Of a stretch of DNA of 64,000 bases, positions 24,250 to 35,164 are shown in pieces (positions within the stretch are counted from its first letter, which is position 1; the number at the start of each line of letters is the position of its first letter). The DNA comes from Mimachlamys varia. Taxonomy: Eukaryota > Mollusca > Bivalvia > Pectinida > Pectinidae. The position numbers were made by a program, and so were the translations under genes. The notes beneath the pieces were generated by a model. That model was not told where the DNA came from. It searched no databases and was given only the letters and a program-made list of their open reading frames with translations. The stretch spans positions 8,005,625 through 8,069,624 of the forward strand of contig OX392542.1 of assembly GCA_947623455.1 (NCBI GenBank), written 5' to 3'.

Positions 24250-24446
24250 TCAGTAAAACAGTCTTATTTTTTTTACAATATTACACCGACACATGTGACA
24301 TTTCTCCAATTGTTCCCCACATTCCTTGCAACACAGATGTCCACATTCGAACACCATATTGATATTTCTTTCTAAGCATATTGCACAGGTCTGGCGATCT
24401 TCAAGTTCTTCAATTTTTTCTTTTAATAATGTGGTGTTTTCTAGAC
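24250..24446 (-). CDS. RING-finger terminal exon, possible alternative 3' end of the accessory gene
   Basis: A spliced exon (acceptor TTGTTTACAG) of 65 codons with stop. It encodes a short coiled-coil-like lead (LLKEKIEELEDRQ) and a C3HC4 RING: CAIC-x10-CGH-x2-C-x2-C-x6-C-x2-C, ending IRLFY, like the C-terminal RINGs of IAP and MUL1-type E3 ligases. It begins with two bases of a codon, so it can be joined in frame to exon 3 (end 26062) of the accessory gene, skipping the SANT exon. It has no obvious start of its own. A separate unseen gene is possible. Confidence 0.7.
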
Positions 24447-24508
24447 CTGTAAACAAAAATCAATCATGAAAAATAATCAACATCAAAACATTGGAGTACA
24501 TGTATCAC

Positions 24509-24715
24509 CGCAGGCACTTGTGGCCAGGAGAATAACCTTTATAGTGATATACCCCCCTCGGTATGAATAATTAAAAAAATATACATAAAAACAAAATTTT
24601 ACATTTTCTGATAGTCGTTTTTTGGTAAAAATTGATAATTAAGCTGAAATTATTAATATTATATTATCTATATATAGTCTATAGATGGTTATTCTCCTGG
24701 CCACAAGTGCCCGTG
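24509..24715. mobile_element. hAT-like MITE nested in the Harbinger intron
   Basis: Inverted repeats containing GGCACTTGTGGCCAGGAGAA at the left and its inverse at the right, flanked by the 8-bp duplication TGTATCAC (24501-24508 and 24716-24723). The 207-bp interior has no ORF. It sits between the SANT exon and the RING exon. Confidence 0.85.
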
Positions 24716-24749
24716 TGTATCACAAGAAATAAAATTGTTTAAGGACGTA

Positions 24750-24806
24750 CCAAGTACACAGGGCGATTTGAATAGCCCACCATCTGATGATGGTGGGCTA
24801 AAAATC
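24750..24806. mobile_element. End fragment of the element also seen at 41945-42740
   Basis: GATTTGAATAGCCCACCATC with the following hairpin TGATGATGGTGGGCTAAAA matches the end of the 42.7-kb element. Confidence 0.5.
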
Positions 24807-24809
24807 TTT

Positions 24810-27311
24810 TCATTTTTTAAGCGATTGTGTTAAAGCCTGCATCATATCCATTGTTGCCTTGTGTAGTTCTTCCTTTCTCTGCATCTCTTTTGTTGATTTT
24901 TCTTCACATGAGCTCATGTAGGTTTTAACTAAATCTACAAGTTCTGAGGCATTTGATTTTCTGGCAGTCCTTGACTTTTTTGATTTTGGTTCCCCATCTG
25001 TGGAATGACTAGCAGAGTTTTCATCAAGGGTATCTTCTAAGCCATCAGTAGCATTTAGTTCAGTTTCTTCAGCCACAGTTTTCTTAGACAGAGTGGACAA
25101 TGTGAATTTGGGTTGTATTGTTGGGCTGCCTTCAAAGATCTCATCTAAGGCTTCTTCATACTCATAACTTTTTCTTGAATTTCCACTTTTCTTATTATGA
25201 TCCTTCACATCTTTGTACCCACGCAGTAAAGTTTTCCATCTTCCATTGACTTGTTCAGAAGAAAACCTGTAGCCACGACGAGACAAAGTATCTGATATGG
25301 CTTTCCATACAGCTTTCTTTCTAATCAGACCCTTTTCCACTTTTTCGGTATACTTTTCATACTCGGATATGAGCAGTAATGTAGCTTTGCGACTCCATGT
25401 TACAGACGTACCTGCTTGAACAATTTCAGTGCCAGAAGACCCTGACTTCCCAGTTGTAGAACCTGCAGTAAGATAAAAAAAAATATTCACTACTTTTTTC
25501 AAGTTCATCTCCGACCATATAAATGGATGTTAAATTACCAATCCATTCATACCTTCTATACAAATTTGTCAGCATTGATGTAATATGCATACATATTCTT
25601 AAAAAATAGCTTTTACCGCACTCAGATTTTGAGAAAAGTGAGGGGTCATTAAATTGTGTTTGTCTTAATTGCTGTCAGTCTGTCTTGGTAGTGTCTATCA
25701 CAAAAACATAAACTATGGTCAAAACTTCTACATGAAAGAAGATGGGGCTTTCATATTTCAGATAAGCATTACCTGTGACAAAGAACTTTCAGAATTATTA
25801 AAAAATTTCAAGTCATGACCTTGACCTCCAAGTTTTCTAAAACTTTAACCTTGGTTGTAGATTATGAATTTAAGAAAATTGGGCTTTCATATCAAAATTC
25901 AAAAACATCTAATGAGTAGTGTTTGAGTACCTTCACGATTAAAAATATCACAAATTAGAATGCATACAATTATTTAAACAAGTTTGCTTATCTATTGTAT
26001 CATGACTGGACCTCACATAGGTTGGTAATTACCGTAAATTAACACTGTTAACAAATTTTACCTGAGATGTCAGTTGATCCATCATCATGAGCCTGATCAG
26101 TCCAAGCCGAATCTGAAATTCAATTAAGTTTGAAAATGGAATATAACATTATAACATTCATCAGGTTTAGCTACATGTGATAATACATACAAACAGATGC
26201 CCATTAAATTAGAGTGTATGGAATACATATATATATCATCCTTGATTATTTTGATAATCTGAGACTAGCTAAGGTAATTATGGCAGTATTAATGCACAAC
26301 CCACAGCTTTACATTTTGGGCAAATTGTGTACAAATTATTCTGAAGCAAGCCATTAGATACAGACAAGCTTCATATATTTTCATACAATTATGCTTTTGT
26401 CATCTGATATAAATATTAATATAATAACTTTAGAGTAAATTTATAGGCTTACCATTGCTAGAAGAAGCCGAAGACTTGGGTGTGTCATTGTGGTGGCATT
26501 CAGTCTCATGTTGTTGAAGATCTTCTACAGAATAGAACACTCCGAAACACACTTCACAGAAAATTCCTGTTCGTCTTTCCACTTCCAGTTGTGGTTGTTT
26601 TACACCTGGAAGAGATATGCAACACATAAGTACAATGGTGATCCATGTACACCTATTTATAAGTATATGTACTAGTACTGTGTCAAAAGGAAACACTTGT
26701 TTATTTTTGCTATATTCTTAAATTTTCAACTGTTTTCAAAGAATTTCTGAAGAAATTTTGGATACTTATCAGCTGCTTATAGAGAACTGTTTCCTGCTTC
26801 ATTTTTTAAGTTAATATAATTTGTTATAAATTTGCACTGTGCTCCGTTGTGTAAGACCAACGAATTCATAGTTTATTCATAATATCCATTTTTGTGACGT
26901 CATTTTGGTAACGTTAACGTTATAGTAGAATGACGTAACACGGACATTATCAGTGTAGATATTATTTTGCTCCATATACACGACGGAAGATTAAACAAAT
27001 AATGTGAGAAGAAACTAAGAATATTTCTGTACAAAATGTCTAAATTTTGTCAAAATCCACCAATAAACAAAGTCAGAAAAAAAACATTGAAAAAAGTTTC
27101 CATACTTAGGGCAACTGTACACACAACATGTAAAAAAATCGTGGTTAAATTACAACTTTCGCTCATTCAAACTAGATTTTTTTCTTGTATAGGCATTCTG
27201 CTTACTTTGGTCTTTAGAACAGCTACATGCGTGATTCCGGAAACATTCAATTGTAGCGAAAAAGATTTTACAGGCATCGCACTGGTAGAACGTTTGACTA
27301 GTGTCCGCCAT
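24810..27311 (-). CDS. Harbinger accessory gene: two zinc-knuckle-like motifs plus Myb/SANT domain
   Basis: Four exons: 27206-27311, 26453-26605, 26062-26112, 24810-25462, giving 320 residues in one frame. All three introns are phase 1. Exon 1 (MADTSQTFYQCDACKIFF) has C-x2-C-x12-H-x-C; exon 2 has CEVCFGVFYSVEDLQQHETE, a C-x2-C-x12-H-x3-C motif. Exon 4 holds a trihelix-type Myb/SANT domain (WSRKATLLLISEYEKY ... VWKAISDTLSRRGYRFS ... VNGRWKTLLRGYKD), a basic patch (KSKKSRTARK) and a C-terminal helix. In known Harbinger elements the Myb-like protein carries the transposase to the nucleus and to the ends; that role here is inferred. Having zinc-binding exons fused upstream is unusual to my knowledge. 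Confidence 0.85.
25512..26061 (-). other. Intron 3 of the Harbinger accessory gene
   Basis: AT-rich; no further element or exon recognised. Confidence 0.6.
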
Positions 27312-27439
27312 CTTTGATTCTGTGTACACCAGCTCCAAGGCGGGAAGAGGTGGAAGCAGTCCCGAACACCCTTCCAAATAAATCGAGTACCATTCCGAAC
27401 GTTCTGCATACCGCGGACTGCAAATCGAGCGCACCCTTG

Positions 27440-28157
27440 GTTATAACCGGAAGTAATTCATTCGGAATTCGAAAGAGTTTGGTGTTCCGAGTAAATTTGG
27501 CGCGAGAGTTGAACTTTTGGCAAAGTGTTTGAATTTATCGATGCTGGCAACTCGTGTTCAGTAGAAAGTAAACCAAGCAAACATCATTATACGGGACTGA
27601 AGTTACCCATCTGGCCTAATTTGTCGATAAAGAAACAACGTCAGTTATACAAGCTCATTAAAGGATTTTGGCCACGATTTCCCATAATTCCTCATATTTC
27701 ATTCTCATTTGATGCCGAGACGTATAAAACCAGTCTATATATATACGTCTCTGCACATATGTTAATTGCGTGTAGTCTTACCTTTTAATACTTCTAGTCA
27801 AAGGGCATTCGTGGTACCTAAAACCACGGACCTAGATTTAATCTAAGTCCGTGCTAAAATGTCTGTGAGCTAGCAGATAAATTACTGCTGTGAATGTATA
27901 TAATGGCCAGTGAATTCGACGGACATTTACCAATTACCACAGACTTCTAAAGATAGCAATTTAATTACCGATCCTCAAATAACAACTTACCGGCACACTT
28001 CTTTGTATCCCTAGGCGTCCCCTCTGTTGGAACAGGGACGTATACATGTGTCCCTGGTTGGAAGAACAACTATTTTTCAAAAGAATTAAAGTAGATTTCA
28101 ACAGAATCTAATTTAACTATATTTAACCAGTATTTAACATCGGGCTAGTAACTGGAA
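27440..28157. other. Sequence right of the Harbinger element, no gene assigned
   Basis: A plus-strand open frame of 87 codons at 27525-27788 is present, but I recognise nothing in it. A short hairpin CAGGGACGTATACATGTGTC with its partner (28033-28056) resembles the hairpin inserted at 31798. Confidence 0.4.
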
Positions 28158-29241
28158 TAAACCTGACGATGTAATACAGTTAAACTGCAGTGTATCACAT
28201 ATATGCATTAGTTTTGTCGACAGGGGCTAGGCAACGGACCTGTCACTATATATATGAAATGACAGTCGGAAAATTATTTTACCTCTCTCAAATGTAAACC
28301 CCTCCCACTATACTATATACGGTATATGGAAGTGGGAGGGGCTATATATTCGAGAGAATATACGGATTTCAAGCTTGAGAAAAAAAATCTGCTTTTGTTT
28401 GAAATCATATCTTTGATTGATCTAATCAATTTTGATAGTGAATCCATTTCAGAATGCCCTCACGTTCGCCCATGGTCTGATAATGTCCCCATGTGACCCA
28501 TCCATGTTTAAAATCACATTTTAGTTGACAAATTAATGTCCCAAATACTTTGAACATTATTTAAAGGTGTAGTAGCGATATATTTTGGATACTACTTACA
28601 TTGCCGGTTACTTCCAGTCCAGCTGGATCATCAATGTCTGATCATAATATACTGTAAACGTTCTTTATTTTGGAGCACGTACACATTTTAGCGCATAACC
28701 GAATTTAAGCAGACAAGCACAATGATGAATAAGCTTGTACATTCACAATATTGTAGAAATATACAGAAACTGTGAACTTTTAGTACAATCATAGTTTAAG
28801 TGGAATACTTTCAGCGCGGAAATCGCTAAAACAAAATAACCGCTAAAATATGTTCGTTTACAGTATTACCACGTACTTAGATAGCAAATAATATAATTCC
28901 GGAATATTACTTTGTTGGTGCCTTGTGTTCCAAAGGAAACGAAGAGGTTAACCATGCAACCGACAAACTAACTAACTAACAGTATTTTGATATCAAGAAC
29001 AAGAACATACCAGCAGTGAAGGAGGGGACTGTTATGGCACGATTCTACAGACATTTTTGTAAACTATTACTGCTGTTTTTGACATCTATAGGTACCCAAT
29101 TAATTATCCGCCAAGTCCATAATCTTCTGAGACACTCGAAAGATGTGGAGCCTACATATATATGTAACTATGAAATCTTCCAAAACGTTTCCGAATTTCA
29201 CTAACAACTGACCTGCTTGTAAGAGAGAGGAAGTGGGTGCA
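28158..29241. repeat. 1.1-kb direct duplication, copy 1
   Basis: Shares long near-identical blocks with 30900-32665, starting AAACCTGACGATGTAATA and ending GACCTGCTTGTAAGAGAGAG. It includes a strong hairpin (CCCCTCCCACTA ... AGTGGGAGGGG) and a MITE at about 28649-28868. No coding sequence seen. Copy 1 lacks the two insertions found in copy 2. Confidence 0.9.
28649..28868. mobile_element. MITE with TACTGTAAACG ends
   Basis: Terminal inverted repeats TACTGTAAACG and CGTTTACAGTA with TTTTAGCGC/GCGCTAAAA-like subterminal blocks. A second copy at 31392-31611 came along with the larger duplication. Confidence 0.7.
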
Positions 29242-29452
29242 AAGTGTTGTATTCCTGTTTATTAGTCACAGAAAATGCATAAATCGGTTAGTGCCACATG
29301 AAGTAATTTTTTATGTCGTAATTACGACTTAGCTATCTCGTAATTACGACTTAGTATGAACATTAAACGATAGGTCCCAGAAGGATCTTGGTACCCACCA
29401 TAGACTATCTTCATTTGTTTTTTAAAATGTTTCCTTTCTTTTTCCTTCTCAA

Positions 29453-29812
29453 AGGCCCAATATACGTAACTTCAGGAAATTTTTCGTGATTCTGAAAAAT
29501 TCTGGAAAAAAATCCAGTTGATAACCATGCAAAGATAAGCCTAAAACAAATTATACCTGAGCGGAAACTCTCTACAGAATTGAAAATGATTAGTAGGGCC
29601 CACTTCAACAACAAGCCGAAGTTTGAAGACATTTCAAAATGGACGCGTGTTTACAAATGCCGAGTTTCAACTTCTGCTGTATCGGTAACCGCGTAAGAAT
29701 TAGTTTTTAACATTGCTGATATAAGTTAATCTTAACTAAATCTATAAATATATTATGTTATTAGGCTTGATTTTCGCTTCAGGTTTTGCCGAAAGTTACG
29801 TATAATGCGCCT
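29453..29812. mobile_element. piggyBac-like MITE, copy 2
   Basis: Ends AGGCCCAATATACGTAACTT and TTACGTATAATGCGCCT; right flank TTAA, left flank TCAA (one change). Inverted relative to, and diverged from, 41067-41449. Confidence 0.85.
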
Positions 29813-30650
29813 TTAAGAAAAGGCATTATCAACTGAAAGATGGTATTCTGTGAGCTAAATGTCCAAGATGGCCGTCGGTCAAAAATCAAATCAAAATCAG
29901 GACTGTTGGCGATGAAGCGATTATATAATCAAAGTTTAATACAAATTGCATGACAGTACACACGCACCTGTTAGCGATGTGTCTGGGACATACCGCGATC
30001 CGTATACGAGTGTATATATAGCACCGATCGCGAGAGCTCGAGGTTGGATGTGTGGATACACCGAGAGGTTATGTATACACAGTGAGGTCAAACTAAGAGC
30101 AGAGACGTAATATTTAAATGAGCCGTGGGAGTGAAAAATTGATTTCTTTGTTACAAATTGCATATAAATTATTAAAGTCATCATAATTATCAACAATACC
30201 ATGGGAACATCATTTCCTGTAATGTTCAGGCTTTCAAATAGTTCATATATCATGCGATTGGTAGTTATTCAAGCTTTTCCGGAGCGGGAGGGGAAAAATG
30301 ACATGGGTCAAAAGGTCACAGAATAGTGGCAGCATTAGACGCAAAAACTACTCGTAGTTTTAGCGCTAAAAATAGTGGAAAGCTTTCCGGATCGAAAAAT
30401 CGACCCCATCTACCTTTCTGGCATCAAAAATCACATTTCTAGTTGAGGTACGAACAAACGCTTCGTACCTCAACCTCAACCTTCGTAAACGCTTGGTACC
30501 GTTGGAAAGATGGATAATTTTTATTTTATAAACCTCCTAAATGCAAGTCAAATATATCCTCCTTCCGCAGAAATAATCTCCATTTCCTCCAAAAACACGC
30601 AAAATTTCCGTGTCTCAAAGTGTTCGTCGGCTTGCAGGCCACTTCGTCAC

Positions 30651-30781
30651 ATATTCATGAGGTTGACGTCACTGCACGCGGAGGCCTTACGCTGTCATTG
30701 GATGGCGGTCTTCCTTTAAATATAGGCATCCAATGAAAGCAAAAGACCAGCACGCGGGGTGACGTCAACCTCATGAATGAC
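30651..30781. repeat. Inverted repeat with TGACGTCA cores
   Basis: TTCATGAGGTTGACGTCAC and its exact inverse GTGACGTCAACCTCATGAA lie about 90 bp apart; inside are CATTGGATG and CATCCAATG, also inverted. Either a small MITE or a hairpin carrying CRE-like sites. Confidence 0.75.
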
Positions 30782-31391
30782 TACTGCGGGGGCATTATTA
30801 TCGAAAATTGATCTTAACGCCCCAAATGTGTAAAATTACTCTAAACACCCTAGTTTAGGTCCAAAACTAGCTGTAACAAATTCTCAGGTCCCTGTGGAAA
30901 AAACCTGACGATGTAATACAATTAAACTGCAGTGTATCACATATGATATTGCATTAGTTTTGTCCACAGGGGCTAGGCAACGGACCTGTCACTATGAAAT
31001 GACTGTGGGAAAATTTTTTTATCTCTCGAATGTAAACCCCTCCCACTACACTATATATCGGTATATAGTAGTGGGAGGGGCTATATATTCGAGAGAATAT
31101 ACGGATTTCAAGCTTGAGAAAAAAAATCTGTTTTGTTTGAAATCATTTACTTGATTGATCTAATCGATTTTGATAGTGAATCCATTTCAGCATACCCTCC
31201 CTCACGTTCGCCCATTGTCTGGTATTGTCTTCCATGTGACCCATCCATGTTTAAAATCACATTTTAGTTGACAAATTCATGTCCCAAATACTTTGAACAT
31301 TATTTAAAGGTGTAGTAGCGATATATTTTGGATACTACTTACATTGCCGGTTACTTCCAGTCCAGCTGGATCATCAATGTCTGATCATAAT

Positions 31392-31611
31392 ATACTGTAA
31401 ACGTTCTTTATTTTGGAGCACGTACACATTTTAGCGCATAACCGAATTTAAGCAGACAAGCACAATGATGAATAAGCTTTCACATTCACAATATTGTAGA
31501 AATATACAGAAACTGTAAACTTTTAGTACAATCATAATTCAAGCGGAATACTTTCAGCGCGGAAATCGCTAAAATAAGATAGCCGCTAAAATATGTTTGT
31601 TTACAGTATTA
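31392..31611. mobile_element. MITE with TACTGTAAACG ends, duplicated copy
   Basis: Same element as 28649-28868 with scattered substitutions. Confidence 0.7.
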
Positions 31612-31797
31612 CCACGGACTTAGATAGCAAATAATATAGTCCCGGAGTATTACTTTGTTGGTGCCTTGTGTTCCAAAGGAAACGCTTATGATTAACCAAC
31701 CAACTATTTAACTAACAAACTAACTAACTAACAGTATTTTGATATCAAGAACAAGAACATACCAGTAGTTAAGGAAGGCTGTTGTGGCACGATTCTA

Positions 31798-31837
31798 CCA
31801 GGGACGTATATATGTGACATATACGTCCCTGATTCTA
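31798..31837. mobile_element. Tiny hairpin insertion with 7-bp target duplication
   Basis: CCAGGGACGTATATATGTG followed by ACATATACGTCCCT is a near-perfect palindrome; GATTCTA occurs on each side (31791-31797, 31831-31837), and copy 1 of the duplication has GATTCTA once. Confidence 0.8.
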
Positions 31838-32021
31838 CAGACATTTTTGTAAACTATAACTGATGTTTTTGACATCTACACATACCCAATTAATTATCCG
31901 CCAAGTCCATAATCTTCTGAGACACTGGAAAGATGAGGAGCCTACCTGTACGAAATGCTTAAAAAGTAGATGTTTAACAGCATCATACCGAAGTAATTAT
32001 GAAATCTTCCAAAACGTTTCC

Positions 32022-32613
32022 AAAGGACTATATATGGTTTGGGCCTTTTTTGGCCCCCAAATTATCAAATTTTGAAGCAAATAATTGAACTCTCAAATTA
32101 ATGTATTTCAAATATGGAGTACATCCCTGATAAAACTGAAACAATAATTATTTGTTGTTTCAACTCTGGTTGTCATGGAAACCATCTCAAATATGCATAA
32201 ATTAGGGAAATTTGACCATTTAGTCAATTTTGGCCACTTTTTGGATAGTTTTTCTATTAGAAACTATTGAGCGCATTCTTGAACAAACTTAATATCAAAT
32301 GAGAATATGTGGGCACTTATACCACATCTTTAGGAGAAATATAAACTTTGTTCAAGAATGCGCTCTATGGTTGCTGTGTGAAAATCTATGTAAAAATTGA
32401 CCAAAATAGACCAAATATTTACATTTGCATAATTTATGCATATTTCGGATGGTTACCATGGCAACCATAGCACAAATAACAAATAAATATTATTACAATT
32501 GCATGAGGGATGTAATCTATATTTGAAATAATATTATTTGAGTGTTCAATAATGAAATTTAAAATTTGATGGATTTGGGGGCCAAAAACAGGCAAAACCA
32601 TACATAGTCCTTT
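32022..32613. mobile_element. 592-bp fold-back (long inverted repeat) element
   Basis: Left half AAAGGACTATATATGGTTT onwards is the inverse of the right half, almost to the centre (AATGCGCTC / GAGCGCATT). It is absent from the equivalent position in copy 1. No target duplication could be made out. Confidence 0.8.
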
Positions 32614-33085
32614 AGAAAAACTAGCAAATTAACTGACCTGCTTGTAAGAGAGAGGAAGTGAGTGCAGGGTCTCGGAGTTTCCACAAGGGCACTGTCTTCT
32701 TGGAGACTAGTCTGCTTTTTATTTGGCCCCCGACACCAGACATTGGCATTTAACAGATAGAGTTGTGTGGGTCAAAATATAAGTCCGGTGTCAGGGCCAG
32801 AGGAAATTCGGGCTAATCGAAGACGTGATCTGATATTGTTTATGTCCAAGTGTGTGGCTTCCTATACGCTGGTACGCAGGTGCGTACACATAATTAAAAA
32901 AAAACATTTGAAATAAAAATGAGATTATAATATTGTACAAGAAAAAGGGTGCTTATTCTTCAATCCATTATACCTACAAATTGGCACTAGAACACGTTAA
33001 ATTGCTACAAAGACTTTTAGGAAATGTCCTTAGCGTCCACGATCAGATACTGACATGTGGTTTTGGAATTGCGAAGTCTATAGTT

Positions 33086-33899
33086 ATGTCCCCCAAACGA
33101 AGTGGGGGACATATTGTTTTTGCTCGGTTTCTTATTATTATTATTATTATTCTTGTTTCTTCCACTTTCTTCCGCCGCGGAGGTTTCCGACCGTTTTCTC
33201 AAAAACTACTGGACGGATCTTCACGAAACTTCACACACATACTCATTAGGGGCGGGGTGTGTGAAAACGGGTTGTTTTTTCGCGACCGGAAGTCCAAGAT
33301 GGCCGCCAGAGCTAATTTCCGTTTTTCAAAATTCAGTCTCCGATTTCAGTAAAAATTGGTACATGGGTGTTTTAAGGGATGCTGAATAACATGGTAACAT
33401 TTTCGTAAAGTTTGGTTGCCACCGAAACGAAAATGGAGGCCTCTGATTGGTCGAAATTTATATATTGTCCGATTTCAATGAAATTTAATATATATGTGTA
33501 GTATTACACCAACAACATTGTCGTCACATCCGTTTCATGATTCGTCAACATGGCCGCTATTTCCTGGCTTCTGATTGGTCGAAATTTATATATTGTCCGA
33601 TTTCAATGAAATTTAATATATATGTGTAGTATTACACCAACATAATTGTCGTAACCTCCGTTTCGTGATTCGTCAACATGGCCGCTATTTCCTGGCTTCT
33701 GATTGGTCGAAATTTATATATTGTCCGATTTCAATGAAATTTTATATATAACTGTAGTAGGACACCACGGACATTGTCGTAACCTCCGTTTCGTGATTCG
33801 TCAACATGGCCGCTATTTCCTATATGGGGTGTCAGATATATTTCCATTGTGAGTTCATTGGGCTCATCAGTTCCGACCAAAGGGGTAGTTTGGGGACAT
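33086..33899. mobile_element. 0.8-kb element with GTCCCCCAAAC ends
   Basis: Ends ATGTCCCCCAAAC and GTTTGGGGACAT. The interior has three tandem units of about 120 bp, each with TCTGATTGGTCGAAATTTAT and CAACATGGCCGCTATTTCCT. No ORF with a recognisable domain. Confidence 0.75.
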
Positions 33900-34129
33900 C
33901 TGTAATGGTACCCCATTACATGTTATACAATGTATTCACGGTACAAATAGCAAAAGGCTAAGGATGAGGTAATGGATATCACCTCCACTGTAGGGATTGT
34001 TTGATTCTAACGCGGCGAATACTTCCATGATTTCGTCGTAAATGAGGACTTTACCGGGAACTATTACAATCGTCTGAATCACATTTCGTTCATATAATCA
34101 TTATGGAATTCAGGCCAGATTGATATTTT

Positions 34130-34270
34130 AATTGGGCCGTGGTGGCCAATTGGTTGTGAGGCTTAGTATAGGTTGAACACTAGCCAGGTACTTGCCGCAG
34201 GTCGATTGTTTCTCTCTGGGTAATCCAGATTTCCACAAGAACATTTTTGAAGAAAATCAGTAGCCCCTGT
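34130..34270 (+). mobile_element. Degenerate tRNA-derived SINE
   Basis: GTGGTGGCCAATTGGTTGTG resembles a Leu/Ser-type tRNA 5' half; a weak box B (GGTCGATTGTTTC) follows. Low confidence. Confidence 0.35.
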
Positions 34271-34299
34271 AACTTGATTTCAAAATTGCTTATTTTTTC

Positions 34300-35150
34300 T
34301 GCCTAGGTTGCCAACATGTTTCAGTAGCGATCGTTGGGTACAATAATTATGCGAATTGCTACGTTTATGTGATCTCAGTTTAGAAGTGAGAAAAGTATAA
34401 GACAATTTGAACTGAATTGAAGAAAATGGAAGCTATTCCAGAATTGTGGTCTTCTGAGATTGATAGTACATGTATTTCCTTTAAATATAAGTTATGTGAT
34501 AAATAGAATCTTACCCTCGTGTCATTGTAATTTGGAATTTATTAAACTCGTTAAATAATTTAATGTCACTCGCCTAAAGGCTTGTGACATATCAAATTAT
34601 TGAACTCGTTTAATAAGTTCCATGTTAGATTGGCACTCGTGCAAGATCCTTTATCTATTTTACTAATTCAAACAAATTTCTCCCATGTATCTGTCTTGTC
34701 TGTCCGTCTGCCTGCATGTTTCTCTCTCACTCAGTCCTTTTGTAAGGTAATGTATGCATGTAAATCATAAGATGATGAAAATGAGCATGATAGCAAAGTG
34801 CAAAGTGTAAAGATGATGATGATGATGACTGTAAATGTCAACTAAACATGATGTTGTTTAGGTGTGAAGATAAAAATAATAATTGAAATAGATGACGATG
34901 CCGTTTGATTGTGACGACGATAATGTTTAAAATGATACATGTTTCATGATAAACATGATTATGATAATGATAATTTATTGTGATTGTATATATGATGAGC
35001 GACTGATGATGATAATTGTAATTATGATGATTGTAATCTTATGTTACCGAGTGAGGTGTCGTGATGTGTGAGAATGCGTGTGCATGTATGTGTCAAATGT
35101 GCTGTTATTGTCCTGAAAAAGGTATATGTAATAAAGCTTCAGCAGTAGCT
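34300..35150. other. Intergenic, no gene seen
   Basis: Low-complexity GATGATGAT and ATGATAATG stretches at 34770-35040; nothing coding recognised. Confidence 0.6.
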
Positions 35151-35164
35151 ACTTTTCTGTTTAA

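Larger units (their letters stand above)
21551..27436. mobile_element. Complete PIF/Harbinger DNA transposon (5,886 bp)
   Basis: Terminal inverted repeats GGGTGCGCTCGATTT (21551-21565) and its exact inverse (27422-27436) are flanked by TTG on both sides (21548-21550, 27437-27439), a 3-bp target duplication as expected for this superfamily, though TTG is not the common TWA. Near both ends lie copies of CATTCCGAACGTTC, in opposite orientation, likely binding sites. Inside: transposase on the plus strand and a zinc-finger/SANT/RING gene on the minus strand, plus one nested MITE. All open frames are intact, so the insertion is young or still active. The left end is about 400 bp from the VPS15 start. 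Confidence 0.9.
30900..32665. repeat. 1.1-kb direct duplication, copy 2, with insertions
   Basis: Second copy of 28158-29241, interrupted by a 33-bp hairpin (31798-31830) and a 592-bp fold-back (32022-32613). Small differences throughout show the duplication is not recent. Confidence 0.9.

Noticed and set aside
27150..27434. Longer minus-strand frame beginning MRSICSPRYAERSEW
   Set aside because: It starts inside the terminal inverted repeat and includes promoter sequence; the ATG at 27311 directly precedes the zinc-knuckle motif.
33017..33389. Overlapping ORFs of 61-139 codons at the start of the 33-kb element
   Set aside because: They lie over a (TTA)n microsatellite and repeat sequence with no domain.
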